Assembly (NCBI GenBank): GCA_963682025.1
Contig: OY821521.1
Location: forward strand, 57,257,408-57,321,407
DNA: 64,000 nt
From: Cordilura impudica
Taxonomy: Eukaryota > Arthropoda > Insecta > Diptera > Scathophagidae
Direction of reading: 5' to 3'
In this document: piece after piece, positions 35,250 to 48,017 of the stretch
Numbering within the stretch: position 1 is the stretch's first letter
Layout: every line of letters starts with the position of its first letter
Translations under genes and position numbers: made by a program
The notes under the pieces: model-generated
Told to the model about the DNA's origin: nothing
Databases searched by the model: none
What the model saw: only the letters and a program-made list of their open reading frames with translations

Positions 35250-35905
35250 AAAAAGGTCAACTATACACGAAGTTAGTTTTTGTAATTTTTAATTTCGCTA
35301 TTTTGAATCTTTTCAATGTTCCTATTTTCTATTTCTAATGCTGCAATTTTGTTTAAATTTATGTTGCGTTTTTGAGGTTTTAATTTTTTCGCTTTATTAC
35401 AGTTTTCCAATTTCGCTATTTAGAAATTTTGCCAGTTTGCAATTTAGCTATTTTGTATTCAGCAATATTGCAATGTTGCAATTTTCAGATTTTGCTTAAA
35501 TAAATTTAGCTTTTTTGCTGTCTTGCAATTTTCTAATTTTTCAATTTCGCTACTTAGAAATTTTACAATTTGATTTTTTGCTATTGTACTATACTGCTGT
35601 TCTCTAACATTATAATGTTACGATTTTCTGATTTTGTATCAAATAATTTTGCAATTTTGAGATTTTCTTTTATTGTTTTCTAGCAATATTCAATTTTGCT
35701 ATTCAAAATTTTTTTGCTATTTAGAAATATTTATGTTTGGATAATTTTAATATATTGCTAATTTTGCTATTCTACCATAAATTTTGGGTTTTTTGGATTT
35801 TTGCAATTCTCTAATTTCTCTATTTTAAAATTGTACTTTTTCCTAGTTTACCTGCTTTGTTAATTTATTTATTTTTCTTTTTGCAATGTTGCAAGTTTCT
35901 AATTT
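35250..35905. repeat. Degenerate TTTTGCAAT array, continuation
   Basis: Same unit type as 34300-34872, increasingly diverged. Confidence 0.6.
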
Positions 35906-35909
35906 TTCT

Positions 35910-38085
35910 TAAATTTAAAACAATCGAATTTCCGTACTTTTTAAAATATTCCTTACTTTATTTACATACAGCATTACACATTTATCGTAACTATATCTTA
36001 AGAAAGATGTTTCCCTAGTATGAATGGTAAATTGAAGGGTATCAAAAATTCAGCACAACCGAACTTAACGCCCTAACATGTTTTGCACTCAATCCCAACC
36101 ATAAAAATTTTAGCAACAATTATAAAACATTCAAAATAAATTGAAATTTATTAATAAGTGCAAAAACTAAATCGAATTTCATATATTTTAATCATTAAAA
36201 TAAACCGGTTGTGGCCAGTTTAATGCTAATTTAAACTTTTATTGCAAATAAAAACCCAAATTCAAAATTTCTCCCTCTGCTTTCAATTCAAGTTCAGGGT
36301 AAAATTAAAAAAACGAAATGTTTAACAGAAATACATAAACAGAAAAGCCAAAAAAAAAAAAAAACCAAAGTAGATTTGCATTACATGAATTCACAAATCT
36401 GTTAAACGAAATCCCAATTATGACAAATATTAAAATAACATAAAATACAAATACAAATAAAAAAAACCATTGTATATATTAAATTGCATTAACACGTTAT
36501 AAAATAGAAGAAAAAAAAAAAACATATAAATATAACTTAAACACAAACTAAATTATCCAGCAACTAACAAACGCAATACCACCACAGTAATAAATACAAG
36601 CCAAAATCTAACAACTGAATTCAAACAAAAAGTACTACAAAATTATGGTGCTACGTTTAAATACCACTTTTTTTAAGTTAATGTTTTATATTTTTTAGCT
36701 TTAAGCACACAATTTATTACAGCACAATTTTTATACAGATTTTGTACAATAAATTTATATATATATATAGTATATATATTTTTGATGCTGCTGTTTGTGG
36801 TTACTTAAACCCGTTTCCAATTCGTTAAACTTTTTGTTTGTTTGATTTTTTGTTTTTGGATTTAAATTTATTTTTTTTTTTTTTTTGATAAAAGATGTGT
36901 TCATAAAGAAAGTGAAAGTATTCAAAAGATACTCGACTCCATACTCTTGAACTCTACACCAACAAAACCATACAAAATTCAATACTACCACCAAACCAAC
37001 AGTAACGACAACAACAATGCAAAGTTGAAAATATTCAGATGCTGCTGAGGTAGTAGCAACAGCCCAGTAAAAAAACAGCAACATCAAACAACCTCAATAT
37101 AGTGAAAAAAAAAAAAATACTCTGACATGACGTTGCTATACAATTACAATAATCTTTGTCTTTTCGTTTCGTTTATATATCTTGTTTTGTTTTTGTTTTT
37201 GTGAAAAGCTTACAATACAGAAAACATCAAAAATTATATATAAGCATAAATTTCGCAAAAAAGCAAACACGAAAAATAAAAATATTACCAGAAGAAATCC
37301 ATAATACGTTTAAATCTGAATTAAGTACCAGAAATCTCTAAAGCAAAAATATTATTGCAAATACAAAGAGTTAATAAATTTTGAAAATATCATACACACA
37401 AACGAAATAAACCATAAAAACTCATAAGTTATGGTCGCTGTTAATTGTCTGAAGTATATTTCGTTTTTGGAAATTATTTTTTAAGGTAGATTGTATTTCC
37501 TGTTAAGCTTTTTCTCCAAACTGCACCAAATTTGGTTAAATTTTTAATTGAAAAGTTTTTGCACATAACAATAATTAAAAAAGGGCATTTATATCATTTC
37601 TGAATTTAATTAAGTAAATTCTTTATACTTGTTTTATAACAAAAAATTATTCTGATAACAAACAATTTTTCTTTGATACCAAGGTAGTTGTAAGGTAAAG
37701 GTAACAAATATGGTTAGTTTATCTTAAATCTAGTTTAAAAAAAATCATATACAGAAATCCAATTCGATACTGGAAATTTAAATTAAGATATTTTACAAAA
37801 AAAAAAAAAAAAATAATATTTTTGGAAACTTTGAAATTAGGAATTGTAATTTGAACAACAAAGATTGAGTAACTTAACGGTTTAATAAAAAAAAAGTCTC
37901 ACCATGACAAGCAAAAATAAGAGTCTAAAAATTTAAACAGCTTTTTCACTTTCTCGAATAGAAAATTCAAATTTTATAACGAACTACAAAAGATATTTTA
38001 AATCAATATAGGAGGGATCACCATTCGTATGGAAATAAAATAACTTTGTTTTTGATTAATACACCCTGCCTGTCTTCTTGAGCAT
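35910..38085. other. Non-repetitive AT-rich sequence, partly UTR-like
   Basis: No transposon family is recognised. 36580-37100 (+) contains CAA/ACA-rich stretches ('acaacaacaatgc', 'agcaacatcaaacaacc') of the kind seen in fly 5' UTRs. The 110-codon minus-strand frame at 36755-37087 is complementary to these and ends in Lys/Asn runs, so I do not call it a gene. Confidence 0.4.
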
Positions 38086-38087
38086 TA

Positions 38088-38781
38088 ACCTATACCATGC
38101 GTTTAGAGACCCTATCTCTCAGGCCCAACTAACTGGATATAGAAAATAAGCATAAACCAAATTTGAGTGGGATTTTTATTAATTTTTTCGGCTGCAGATA
38201 TGAAAAAGTTCATATTGAATGCTATATCTATATGGGGACTAGGCCCAAAAATGTACCGATCCTGACCATGTTAGGTAAAGTCTCTTGTATTTTGCAAAAA
38301 TATATACAAACAAAATTTGAGAAGAATCAGTGCAATATTTTTGTTTTTTGATAGATTTAAGTGAAGATCGGGAAGCAGCTCTATATGGGGCCTATGACTA
38401 AGAGTTGTCCAATAGGGATCATTTTCGGAATACTGATTAATGGATGTAATATATACATACAACCACAATTTGATAAGATTTGAATGACAATTTGGATCTT
38501 ATGGCAGTATAAGTTGATTTCATAGGGGTCATTTGTATGGGGGCTATGTCTGAACATGTACCGATTCTCACCAATTTCAACAGCGTTCATCCCATGGCTG
38601 ATAAAAGATCAAATACAAAACTTCATCAAAAAATATTCATATTTGCGACCTGCAGTTTGATTATAAGCTTTACATGAACACACAGACGGACGGACGGGTC
38701 CAGGTCAAATATTTTTGGTAGTTATAAACAGCAGCACAAAGTCATTATACCTAAACCACATAGTGGTATTGGGTATAAAAA
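38088..38781 (-). mobile_element. HINE-A copy, 3' palindrome lost, hairpin deleted
   Basis: Most of the family is present from 'cctataccatgcg' to 'gtggtattgggtataaaaa'. The GGAC run is followed directly by 'gtccaggtcaaat', so the hairpin segment is deleted. Confidence 0.8.
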
Positions 38782-38797
38782 TAACAAAAAATAAGAA

Positions 38798-39490
38798 CAA
38801 CAAGGAAGAAAATTATAGTCGGTCTAGACAGCCTATACGATACCCTACACCATGGTTTAGAGACCCTATCTCTTCAGTCCAATTAATTAGATATAGAAAA
38901 TAAGCATAAACCAAATTTGAGTGGCATTGTTATCAATTTTTTTGGCTGCAGATATGAAAAAGTTCATATCGGATGCTATACTTATATGGGGACTAGGTCG
39001 AAAAATGGACCGATGTTGACCATATTTGGTGAAGTCACTTATATTTTGAACCAATGTATGCAAACCGAATTTGAGAAAAATTTGTGCAATGTTTTTGTTT
39101 TTTGATAGATTTGAGTGAAGATCGGGAAACAGTTCTATATGGGACCTATGACTAAGAATTGTCCTATAGGGATTATTTCTGGACTACTGATTAATGGATA
39201 TAATAAACACATACAAACCCAATTTGATTGAGTTCTATATGATAATTTAGATCTTATGGCAATATTTGTCGATTTCATGTCATTTGTATGGGGACTAGGT
39301 CTGAAAAAGGACCGAATTTCACAAATTTCAACGTCATGTGGCCGATAAAAGTTTGTGAACCAAATTTCATTAAAATACGTTCATATTTGCGACCTGCGGC
39401 TATATTATAACGTTTGCTTGGACACACAGACAGACGGACGGACGGACATCGCTAAATCGACTCAGAAAGTGATTCTGGTATAGGGTATGC
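38798..39490 (-). mobile_element. HINE-A copy, natural 5' end partly deleted
   Basis: Tandem same-orientation neighbour of the preceding copy. The sequence jumps from the first hairpin arm straight to 'ggtatagggta'. Confidence 0.8.
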
Positions 39491-39528
39491 AAAGAGAGAA
39501 TATTTGATACCAATCAAAAAATTTCATT

Positions 39529-40303
39529 ATTATACCCTATACCACTATGTGGTTATGGTATAATGATTTTATGCTGATGTTTGTAACTACCAACAATATT
39601 TGACCTAGACCCATCATTTGTTCTACCGATCGACTCAGAATCACTTTCTGAGTCGATTTAGCGATGTCCGTCCATCCGTCGTCTGTGTGCCCATGCAAAC
39701 ATTTTATTTAAGCCACAGATCTCAAACATGAATCTATTTTGATATCAATTAGTATATAAGCTTCTCTCTGTTGAAATTGGTGAAATTCGGTCCATGTTCA
39801 GACCTAGTCCCACACCAATGACCCCTAGATATCGACTTAAATGATCATAATATCCAAATTGTTATACAGATCTCGGTCAAATTAGAGCTGTGTATGTTTA
39901 TTGCACCCATTTATGAGTAGTCCAAAAATGATCCCTATGGGACAACTCTAAGTCATATGCCCCATATAAAGCTGCTTCCCGATCTTCACTTAAATCTATC
40001 AAAAACAAAAATATTCACAGATTTTTCTAAAATTTGGTTTGTATATGTTTCTACAAAATATAAGTGACTCCATAAAATATGATCAGGATCGGTCCCATTT
40101 TTGACATAGTCTCAATATAAATATTACGTCTGATATGAACTTTTTCATATCTGCAGCCAAAAAATTAATAACAATGCCACTCTTATTTGGTTTATGGTTA
40201 TTTTCTATATCTAATTAGTTGGACTTAAGAGATAGGGTTTCTAAACGCATGATATAAGGTATCGTATAGCCAGTGTATACCGACTATAAGTTTCTTCTTG
40301 TTT
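39529..40303 (+). mobile_element. HINE-A copy, near full length
   Basis: Opposite orientation to the two preceding copies. Both termini are present; the 3' palindrome is eroded (CAGTGTATACCGACT). Hairpin GACTC/GAGTC intact. Confidence 0.8.
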
Positions 40304-40465
40304 AAAATTATTTTACTCAAAAAAAAAAAAAATTAAAATCTGTAAATCTGGTGGACAGCTAAAGAGAAATACCTTTCAAATAAAATACGTTTGGTCAAAA
40401 TCAGGAAAAAACTATGGAACAAATCATCGGTCACAAGAAATCGCCTTGCCTATTATTATTATAGA
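40304..40465 (-). mobile_element. Heli-N fragment, natural 5' half
   Basis: Minus-strand start TCTATAATAATAATAGG; ends at an A-run next to HINE-A. The CTAG half is missing. Confidence 0.6.
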
Positions 40466-40579
40466 TTTACTTTATTTTTGAAGGAGAAAAAAGAAGATAT
40501 ACAAGAAACTAAACTAAACCAACAAATGACCTCAAATTAATATAAACTATTAAATGTAATAAAAACATAAATAATGCCG

Positions 40580-40693
40580 CAAGCAAGGATATTATAGTTA
40601 GTCAAGACCGACTTTACGCTACTCTATACGATGAATTTATAAAAAGGTTCGTTGGTTCAACTAATGGGATATAGAAAATAAGCAAAAACAAAA
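40580..40693 (-). mobile_element. HINE-A 3' terminal fragment
   Basis: Palindrome remnant 'tagtcaagaccgacttta' and the following 80 bp only. Confidence 0.55.
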
Positions 40694-40884
40694 CGGATTC
40701 TTTGAGGCTACCGAATCTTTTTTGCCAACCGTTTTGTGATTAAGGTAATAATGGATATAGAAAATATAGAAAATAAAAAAAAAAAATCATGTGAGTCCGA
40801 TCACAGGGGAGATGTGTAAACATCTAGTAATTAAAGATTTTTTATGGCACTTTTTTAAGATCAAACAGAGAGCGTCATCTATAT

Positions 40885-41515
40885 ATATAAAAATATTTAT
40901 TATTAATTTTTCGTTTTTTATTCTTCATCTTTTATTTTTTATTTTTTATTCTTCATTTTTTATCTTTCATTTTTTATTTTTAATTTTCCATTTTTTATTT
41001 TTCATTTTCAATTTTTAATTTTTCATTTTCATTTTTTAATTTTTAATTTTTAATTTTTAATTTTTAATTTTTAATTTTTAATTTTTAATTTTTAATTTTT
41101 AATTTTTAATTTTTAATTTGTAATTTTTAATTTTTAATTTTTAATTTTTAATTTTTAATTTTTAATTTTTAATTTTTAATTTTTAATTTTTCATTTTTAA
41201 TTTTTTTTTTCAGTTTTTATTTCTCATTTTTCACTTCTCATTTTTTATTTTTCGTTTTTCATGTTTCAGTTTTCATTTTTTATTTTTTATTTTTTATTTT
41301 TCGTTTTTTATTTTTTATTTTTCATCTTTTATTTTTCAGTTTTCATTTTTCATTTATACATTTAATTTTTCGTTTTTAATTTTTAATTTTTTATTTTTTA
41401 TTTCTCATTTCTCATTTTTCATTTTTCATTTTTCATTTTTCATTTTTCATTTTTCATTTTTCATTTTTTATTTTTTATTTTATATTTTGTATTTCTCATT
41501 TTTCATATTTAATTT
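40885..41515. repeat. (TTTTTAA)n / (TTTTTCA)n heptanucleotide array
   Basis: A 630-bp microsatellite. The core 41030-41190 is nearly pure TTTTTAA; the flanks and 41400-41470 are TTTTTCA, with CTTTTA variants. Open frames here are artefacts. Confidence 0.95.
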
Positions 41516-41680
41516 TGAAACAAGTCATTACATATCATAATTTTTTCACCAACACAATTCGTAAGTCACACCAATTTTGTCTTACGGCTCACATGTTACG
41601 TTGTTTTTGTGATTGTATTGTGAAATAGAGATTTACACATCAAAAAACAAATTTGAGTGACATGACGAATGCTGTTTTTA

Positions 41681-42112
41681 TATCTGTGGTCACAAGCAAT
41701 AACCGCCTAACTCGAAAATCATGCTTTCGAGAAAAATAGCTTTTTATATAAATGTAATGGGGCTTTATTACGACTTAGGTCAGAATATTTTTATTAATAT
41801 CTTTTTAAAAAGCAGTGTTAGAGAAATGGGGATTTGACGTAAATATAAAGATTTTTTATAAGAACATGATAGTATACATAACTCAAATCGGCGAAAATCA
41901 TTTTTTCGAGAAAAATAACTGTTTATATAAATGTAATGGGGCTTTATTACGACTTAGGTCAGTATGTTTTCATTAATAACTTTTTAAATAAAGTTGTTAG
42001 AGAAATGGGGATTTCACGTAATTATAAAGCGTTTTTAGTAGAATATGATAGCATACATAACTGAAATCGTTCTTAAGTCGACTTAGGCGGTTGTCGCTTG
42101 TGACCACAGATA
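41681..42112. mobile_element. MITE with 28-bp TIRs and internal direct duplication
   Basis: TIR TATCTGTGGTCACAAGC (extending with two mismatches through CCGCCTAA) at 41681 and inverted to 42112, flanked by TA on each side. Two direct repeats of about 175 bp (41713-41883 and 41884-42062) fill the interior. No ORF. The TA target fits Tc1/mariner MITEs. Confidence 0.7.
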
Positions 42113-42211
42113 TATAATATCATTTATTTTTCACAAAAACTTATACTACTGTATGCAAATGTTACTTTTGTTGTAAAGTGAAAACTTTTCATTAATTCTT
42201 ACAAATCAATT

Positions 42212-42722
42212 TCATAGCCTTCGAAGCAAACGTGTTTTCAAATCCTCGAAAAACTTGTTAAAGTTGGTTGCCGGTGAGGGCTGCAAAAATCGCAGTGACT
42301 CGGATTTTAATTTACTTAATCGAATCAAAACTATTGACCGAAGTGGTGTTTTGTGTTTAGTGAACAGCCAGAAGTAACACGTTTCTAAACCAGCTGAATT
42401 CGGTGGTTCAGAAGCCACATGAGTCGAATTTTGTGCCGAATAGTCTCGAAGAACTAGAGTAGCGTGAAACGATGAGATATACAAAAAACCAGAGTTTTCT
42501 GCCATAATTCCGGATAGGTTTTACAAGTGGCCCATTTGTAGTAATTCGCAATACACCAAACCACGATAATCGTAAAACTGTTAAGATTACTTTAATTTTT
42601 AAACAAATTTGGCGTGATTTTTTCGGTCTAATTTCACTTTTCGATCGTTGTTCACCTGACCGTAAGAATAAACCAGGTATCATCATATATAATGATGCAT
42701 TATATTGCATTGTGGTAGACAT
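42212..42722 (-). pseudogene. Second Tc1-like transposase relic
   Basis: Two overlapping minus-strand frames contain TTNGPLVKP (about 42540-42515; compare the Tc1 'GPL..I.G.M' region) and QPSPATNFNKFFEDLKTRLL (about 42265-42215), which aligns with the 'SPDLNPIENLW..LK' block holding the third acidic residue (here replaced). Very decayed, different lineage from the one at 6.1-7.2 kb. Confidence 0.5.
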
Positions 42723-43314
42723 AAATTATCGCTTTTGAAACTAATCAAGATTTAACGCTTTCGTCGCTAAAAATATTTTTAAAAATGTTTATGACTGATT
42801 ATTTCGATATATCAGCAGTATCGTGAAGTACAATGTCGGATGAGGAATCGATGATTTTTCAGCACCAGATCTTTCATGTCATTTTCGTGTGGTTCATCAG
42901 ATGATGTGTTTTCTCGTCTGTGGCACTTTGTGTTTTCAACGCTTTATCTGCCTGCTAAAAATAATTTGCAACACTTGTAAATATATTTTTTCGATGTGGC
43001 CTGACCATCGAAGACCTCGTGCAACAGCCTTAACCTTTCAGTATCCGAATTAGAACTTCTTTATTCAACAAAATCAGACATTGCTAGAAATACCGAACTC
43101 TCTTTCAGTCGTATGAAAAGGGACCACTATTCATATTGAATCAATGAAAATGGTACTACCAGTCCGAATAAGATGGACGCTAAATGCGTGAAATTTAAAC
43201 TAAAAACTCGCCTTTCTGTTTGGTCAGTGTATATTTTTGTCTTTTCTTAGATTCAAGTGAAGCTTTATACGAAGACTATGACAAAAATAGCCTTAAAAAT
43301 CGATATCTTAATTA

Positions 43315-43975
43315 TAATCGGGATCTTATGTTAATTTAAGTCGATGTCATAGGGGTTATTGGTACGGGAGCTTGGTGAGAACATGCAACTATTTTCACAA
43401 ATTTCAGTAGCGTTTATTCGACAAAAGTTTTTGAAAAAAACTAGCAGATTCCATCGCTCGAAATTCGAGTCCAATTTCTAGGCAGCTTTATTTTTCAACT
43501 TAGCTAATTCACAAACCAACTCTTTTATGGTTGATTATTATTGTGAATGAGGATAACAAATTCATTAACACAAACATTAACAAATTTAATAAAACACACA
43601 TATCATATGTATAATTTCATATATGTGTTAGTAGCAACTTTAAATGCAATTTACTCAAAATAAAGGAAACAATTTAAAAATCTGTAAACCTGCAAAACTG
43701 CTAAAAAGAAATACCTTTCAAATAATACACGTTTGGTCAAAATCGGGATAAAACGGTAGAACAAAACATCGGTCACAAGAAATCGCCTAGCCTATTAATA
43801 TTATAGATTTCATAGAAATATATTCATATTTGCGAGCTGTAGTTTACATGAGCACACAGTTAGGCAGATGGATGAGCAGACATCGCTCAGTTGACTCATA
43901 AAGTGAGTCTGAGTCGGTCCGTATAATAAAATATTTTCATTATACGCGGCTCACATAATGTTAAAGGGTGTAAAA
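43315..43975 (-). mobile_element. HINE-A, diverged, split by a Heli-N
   Basis: HINE-A blocks at 43315-43439 ('atcttatgttaatttaagtcgatgtcatagggg') and 43809-43975 ('atatattcatatttgcg', hairpin, 'gtataataaaa') are collinear once 43441-43807 is removed. Confidence 0.75.
43441..43807 (-). mobile_element. Heli-N copy inside HINE-A
   Basis: 367 bp; CTAG at 43441-43444, hairpin CTCGA/TCGAG, TC end at 43806-43807, flanks A (43440) and T (43808). Confidence 0.9.
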
Positions 43976-43979
43976 AAAA

Positions 43980-45475
43980 GCCAAACCGTGAGCCCTTCGG
44001 CTAGGTTGTAAATAAAATAAATTTGACACGCCTTGCGCTTCTACGCTCATAGGCTGAGAATCTAACATCGGCCTTTATAGTCTGCAATTATGCTAATTTT
44101 TCATTAGATTTCTAAAGCTGATATTGACAAATAAAAAGTTTTATTTGTTAAAAATATTATAAAAAACTTAAAACAATTGTTTCAAAAATAGTCTGAAATC
44201 GCTTCCGTAACCACCTTCGCGTTCTCTCATATAAGTTATTTATTTATTATATTAAGTACCAATTAAAATGTACATCACTAACGAGTTTTGGTTCAGATGT
44301 TGTTCTCAGGATTCATGGAAGACAACTTCTATTGTATGACAACAAGTCTCAGATAAATTAATTGAAAATGATCCAATTTTTCACCATATCCCGATCATTA
44401 CTGAGTAAAGAAAAAACTCCCAGTTCTAATCCGTTATCTGGATGTGGTGAAAAGAACCATTTGTGTACGAACTTTTTTGCACTTTTATCAATTTAAACTT
44501 TAAATTTTAACATAACACAGTGTCCAAATAGAAAGATGACTTTTTCCATTTAAACTTTTCGGGTTTATCAATTTGGATGAATGATTATGACTGTTTTTGA
44601 CAACTGTGTCAAATTTCATAACATTATTACCATCGATTCCATATTTATTATTGAAAAAATTTTCTATATTTATAGAACTTTTGAAACTAGTTTACAATTT
44701 TTTTCTCATGACCTAGAAATTTTTTCTTTTTTAAATTTATTCAATCATTTCCTACTGGAATAATCTTTTGTATTTACATAAATTTATTGTATGAGTGAAA
44801 AGTTTTAAAGCGCAAAAAAATCTTAGCTGTGTATAAATTTATTTATGTCATAGATCTCACTCGATCACCTTGAACTTCATGAATAAATCATTTGAAATTA
44901 ACTGACAGCTTAAGCTCATTTGTACAAATCAAGATTCAAAAAAATCACCATAAATTGACTGCAACAATAGTGAACAAACAGACAGACATATAATGGTCAT
45001 ATGCATTGATTTAAATTGATGCTGTGCATAAACGTTCAATTTTATTTAAAGCGACAATTCAAAAGTAAATTAAATTTCTCACTACCTGCATAGAAAGTCT
45101 GAGTGTCTGAAATCTATTTAAAAACAAATTAATTATAATTTTAAGTAAGATGTTATTTGATTTTTGTGTTGATTATCACCCAAATGCTGTTTTTAATCTC
45201 TACTTTTCTATCAATGACGGCCATACGTTGACACCTAGTAACTACATATAATTAATTGTAAGTGATAATGTTTATAAGCTCCACTATATGTATACGAGTA
45301 TATCAGTTATGAAACACATTCCGTTTCTAATTATTGGTCATTATAACAACATGAGTTTATATAGCGATGTCCGTCCAACCTTCTGTCTGCTGAATTCATG
45401 CTAAAAAGTGTGTTTTTTGTAATTTTCATTGTGAATACATAATAGATAAAACGGTTCTGTTGTGGTATATCATAA
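43980..45475. other. AT-rich sequence, no recognised feature
   Basis: No element family, exon or RNA gene is recognised. 43985-44075 is locally GC-richer ('gagcccttcggctagg', 'acgccttgcgcttctacgctcat') without known identity. Confidence 0.4.
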
Positions 45476-45479
45476 AAGT

Positions 45480-48012
45480 AAATTTATTTTAAAAGTTATT
45501 TTAAAAGTCCCTGGTCTTAAAAAATATTTTTTGTTAAAAATCACCTTTTACTATTAAAGTACCTTTTCTTAAAAAAAAACCTTTCTTCAATGAGTATATT
45601 TTCTTAAAAATTATGTTTTCCTTAAAAAGTACCTTTATTTGAAAAACATTTTCCAAAACAAGTCTATATTCTTATAAAGCACATTAAAAAAAAAAAAAAA
45701 CTTAATTTTGGTCAAAAAGTACCTTTTCTTTAAAAGTAACCTTTCCTAAAAACCTTATTTTCTTAAAACGTAAATTTTCTTCAAAAGCACATTTTCTTAA
45801 AAAGTGCATTTTCTTAAGAACCGCCTTTTCTGAAAAGTACCAATTCTTAAAAAAGTCTTTTTTTGAAAAAGTACCTGCCTTTTCTTAAAAAAATAAATTT
45901 TCTTTTAAAGGAACATTATCTTAAAAAAGCACGTTTGCTTAAAAAAGTAGCTTTTGCAGAAAAGTACAAAGTACTTTTATTAAACAAGTGGATTTTTTTT
46001 TTTTTTTTGAAAACCACATTTTCTTTAAAAAGTATGTTTTCTTAAAAGGGTACATATTCTTAAAAAATGTCCCTCTCTTAAAAAAAGTTCCTTTTGTTTA
46101 AAAAAATAAAAAAATAGCAGTTCTTAAAAAAATTGCCTTTTCTAAAAATTACTTTTTTTAAAAAGTGCTCTCTTAAAAAATTACCTTTTCTTAAAAAGTA
46201 CCTTTTTTAAAAAAAGTAAATTTTCTTAAAAAGCGCTTTTTCGAAAAAAAAGTTCCTTCAGTTATAAAAGTACGTTTTCTCGAAAAATGAAATTTTTTTA
46301 AATAAGTAAAACGTACCTTTTTAAAAAAAATAAATTTTCTTAAAAAAGCGCATATTCGAAAAAAGTACCTCTTCTTAAAAGCTACTTTAGTTATAAAAGT
46401 ACGTTTTCTTCAAAAAGTACGTTTTCTTGGAAAAAGCACATTTTTCAGAATATTACATATTCATAAAAAAAGCAATTTTCTTCAAAAGAATACCTTATAA
46501 AAAAATACCATTTTTAAAAAAATTTATTGTCTTAAAAAAGTTAATTTTTCAAAAAAGTATATATTCTCAAAAAAGCGCATATTCGAAAAAAGTACATTTT
46601 CTTAAAAAGCACCATTAGTTATGCAAATAAGTTTTCTGGAAAGAGTAAATTATCTTGAAAAAATTACCTTTTCCTGAAAAGTAATTTTTTAAAAAAATGC
46701 CTTACATAAAAATAACATTTAAAAAAAGTTTATTGTATTAAATAAGTACCTTTTCCAAAAAAAAGTATATTTTCTTAAAAAAGCGCTTTTTCTAAAAAGT
46801 ACCATTTCTTATATAGTACCTTTAGTTATAAAAGTGTGTTTTCTTGAGAAAGTACCTTTTCCTGAAAGAATACATTTTCTTAAAACACCACTTTTCTTAA
46901 AAAAGTACTTTTTTGTAAAAAGTTACCTTTTCTTATAAAATTCCTTTAGTTATAAAAGTACGATTTCTTGAGAAGTACATTTTCTGAAAGAGTACATTTT
47001 CTTAAAAAAACTACTTTTGTTAAAAAAGTACTTTTTTTAGTTGGTATTTAAATGGTATTAAATTGTATTGAAATGGTATTTTAAAAAAGAAAATTTATTT
47101 ATTAAAGAAACGTAATTTTTTAAGACCCTTTTAACAGAATGTACTTTTTTAAGAAAAGGTAATTTTCAAAGAAATAGAACTTTCTACGAGAAGGCACTTT
47201 TTTAAGAAAATGTACACTTTCAGGAAAAGGTACTTTTCAAGAAAACATACTTTTATAACTAAAGGTACTTTATAAGAAAAGGTACTTTTTTAGAAAAAGC
47301 GCTTTTTTAAGAAAATATACTTTTTTTGAAAAAGGTACTTATTTAAGAAATAAATTTTTTTATAGATGTATTTTTATATAAGGAATTGTCCTAAGAAAGT
47401 ACCTTTTATTAAAAAGTACCTTTTTACAACAAATGGCTTTTATTTAAAGAGTAAATTTTATTAAAAAATTATCTTTTCTTCACAGGGACATTTTCTTAAA
47501 AAGTATCCTTTGTTAAAAAGCATATTTTCTTAAAAAGTACCTTTTCCTAAAAAAAGTAATTTTTTTTTGAAAAAAGTAAATTTATTTAACAAAGTTATTT
47601 TTCTTCAAAACCTTTTCTTCCAAAAATATTTTTTCAGAAAAACGTAGCTTTTCTTAAAAGACAAAAATTTTGTTAAAAAAGTGCCTTCTCGTAGAAAGTC
47701 CATTTTCTATGAAAAGTACCCTTTCTTAGAAAAGTACATCTTGTTTAAGGGATACCCTTGTCTTAAAAAATTACGTTTCCTTAATAAATAAATTTTCTTA
47801 AAAAATTACCTTTTATTAAATAAGTAAATTTTCTTAAAAAACACCTTATATTAAAAATTACATTTTCTTAGAAAAGTACCTTTTGTTAAAAAAATACCCT
47901 TTCTTCAAAAAGTACCTTTTCTGGAAAAATTACCTTTTCTTAAAAAAGTACCTTTCTTTCATCAAGTACCTTAGCTTAAAAATTACCTTTTCTTAAAGAA
48001 TATGTAGGTACT
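45480..48012. repeat. Degenerate AT minisatellite (TTTTCTTAAAAAAGTACC type)
   Basis: About 2.5 kb of variable units. Orientation is CTTAAAAAAGTACC at 45480-47035, reversed (GGTACTTTTTTAAG) at 47100-47380, and forward again to 48012. All open frames here are Lys/Phe-rich repeat products. Confidence 0.85.
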
Positions 48013-48017
48013 TTTCT

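Noticed and set aside
36755..37087. 110-codon minus-strand frame with a hydrophobic start resembling a signal peptide
   Set aside because: Complement of CAA/AAC-rich sequence, ends in Lys and Asn homopolymers, no motif; plausible only as chance.
40885..41515. Telomere-like TTTTTAA repeats
   Set aside because: An internal AT microsatellite; flies lack TTAGG-type telomeric repeats and the flanks are ordinary interspersed elements.
42836..43200. Possible N-terminal part of the second Tc1 relic
   Set aside because: Some words resemble Tc1 linker sequence, but no motif is long enough to support the call.
43985..44075. GC-richer patch looking like a structural RNA gene
   Set aside because: No tRNA arms or B-box and no recognised snRNA or rRNA match.
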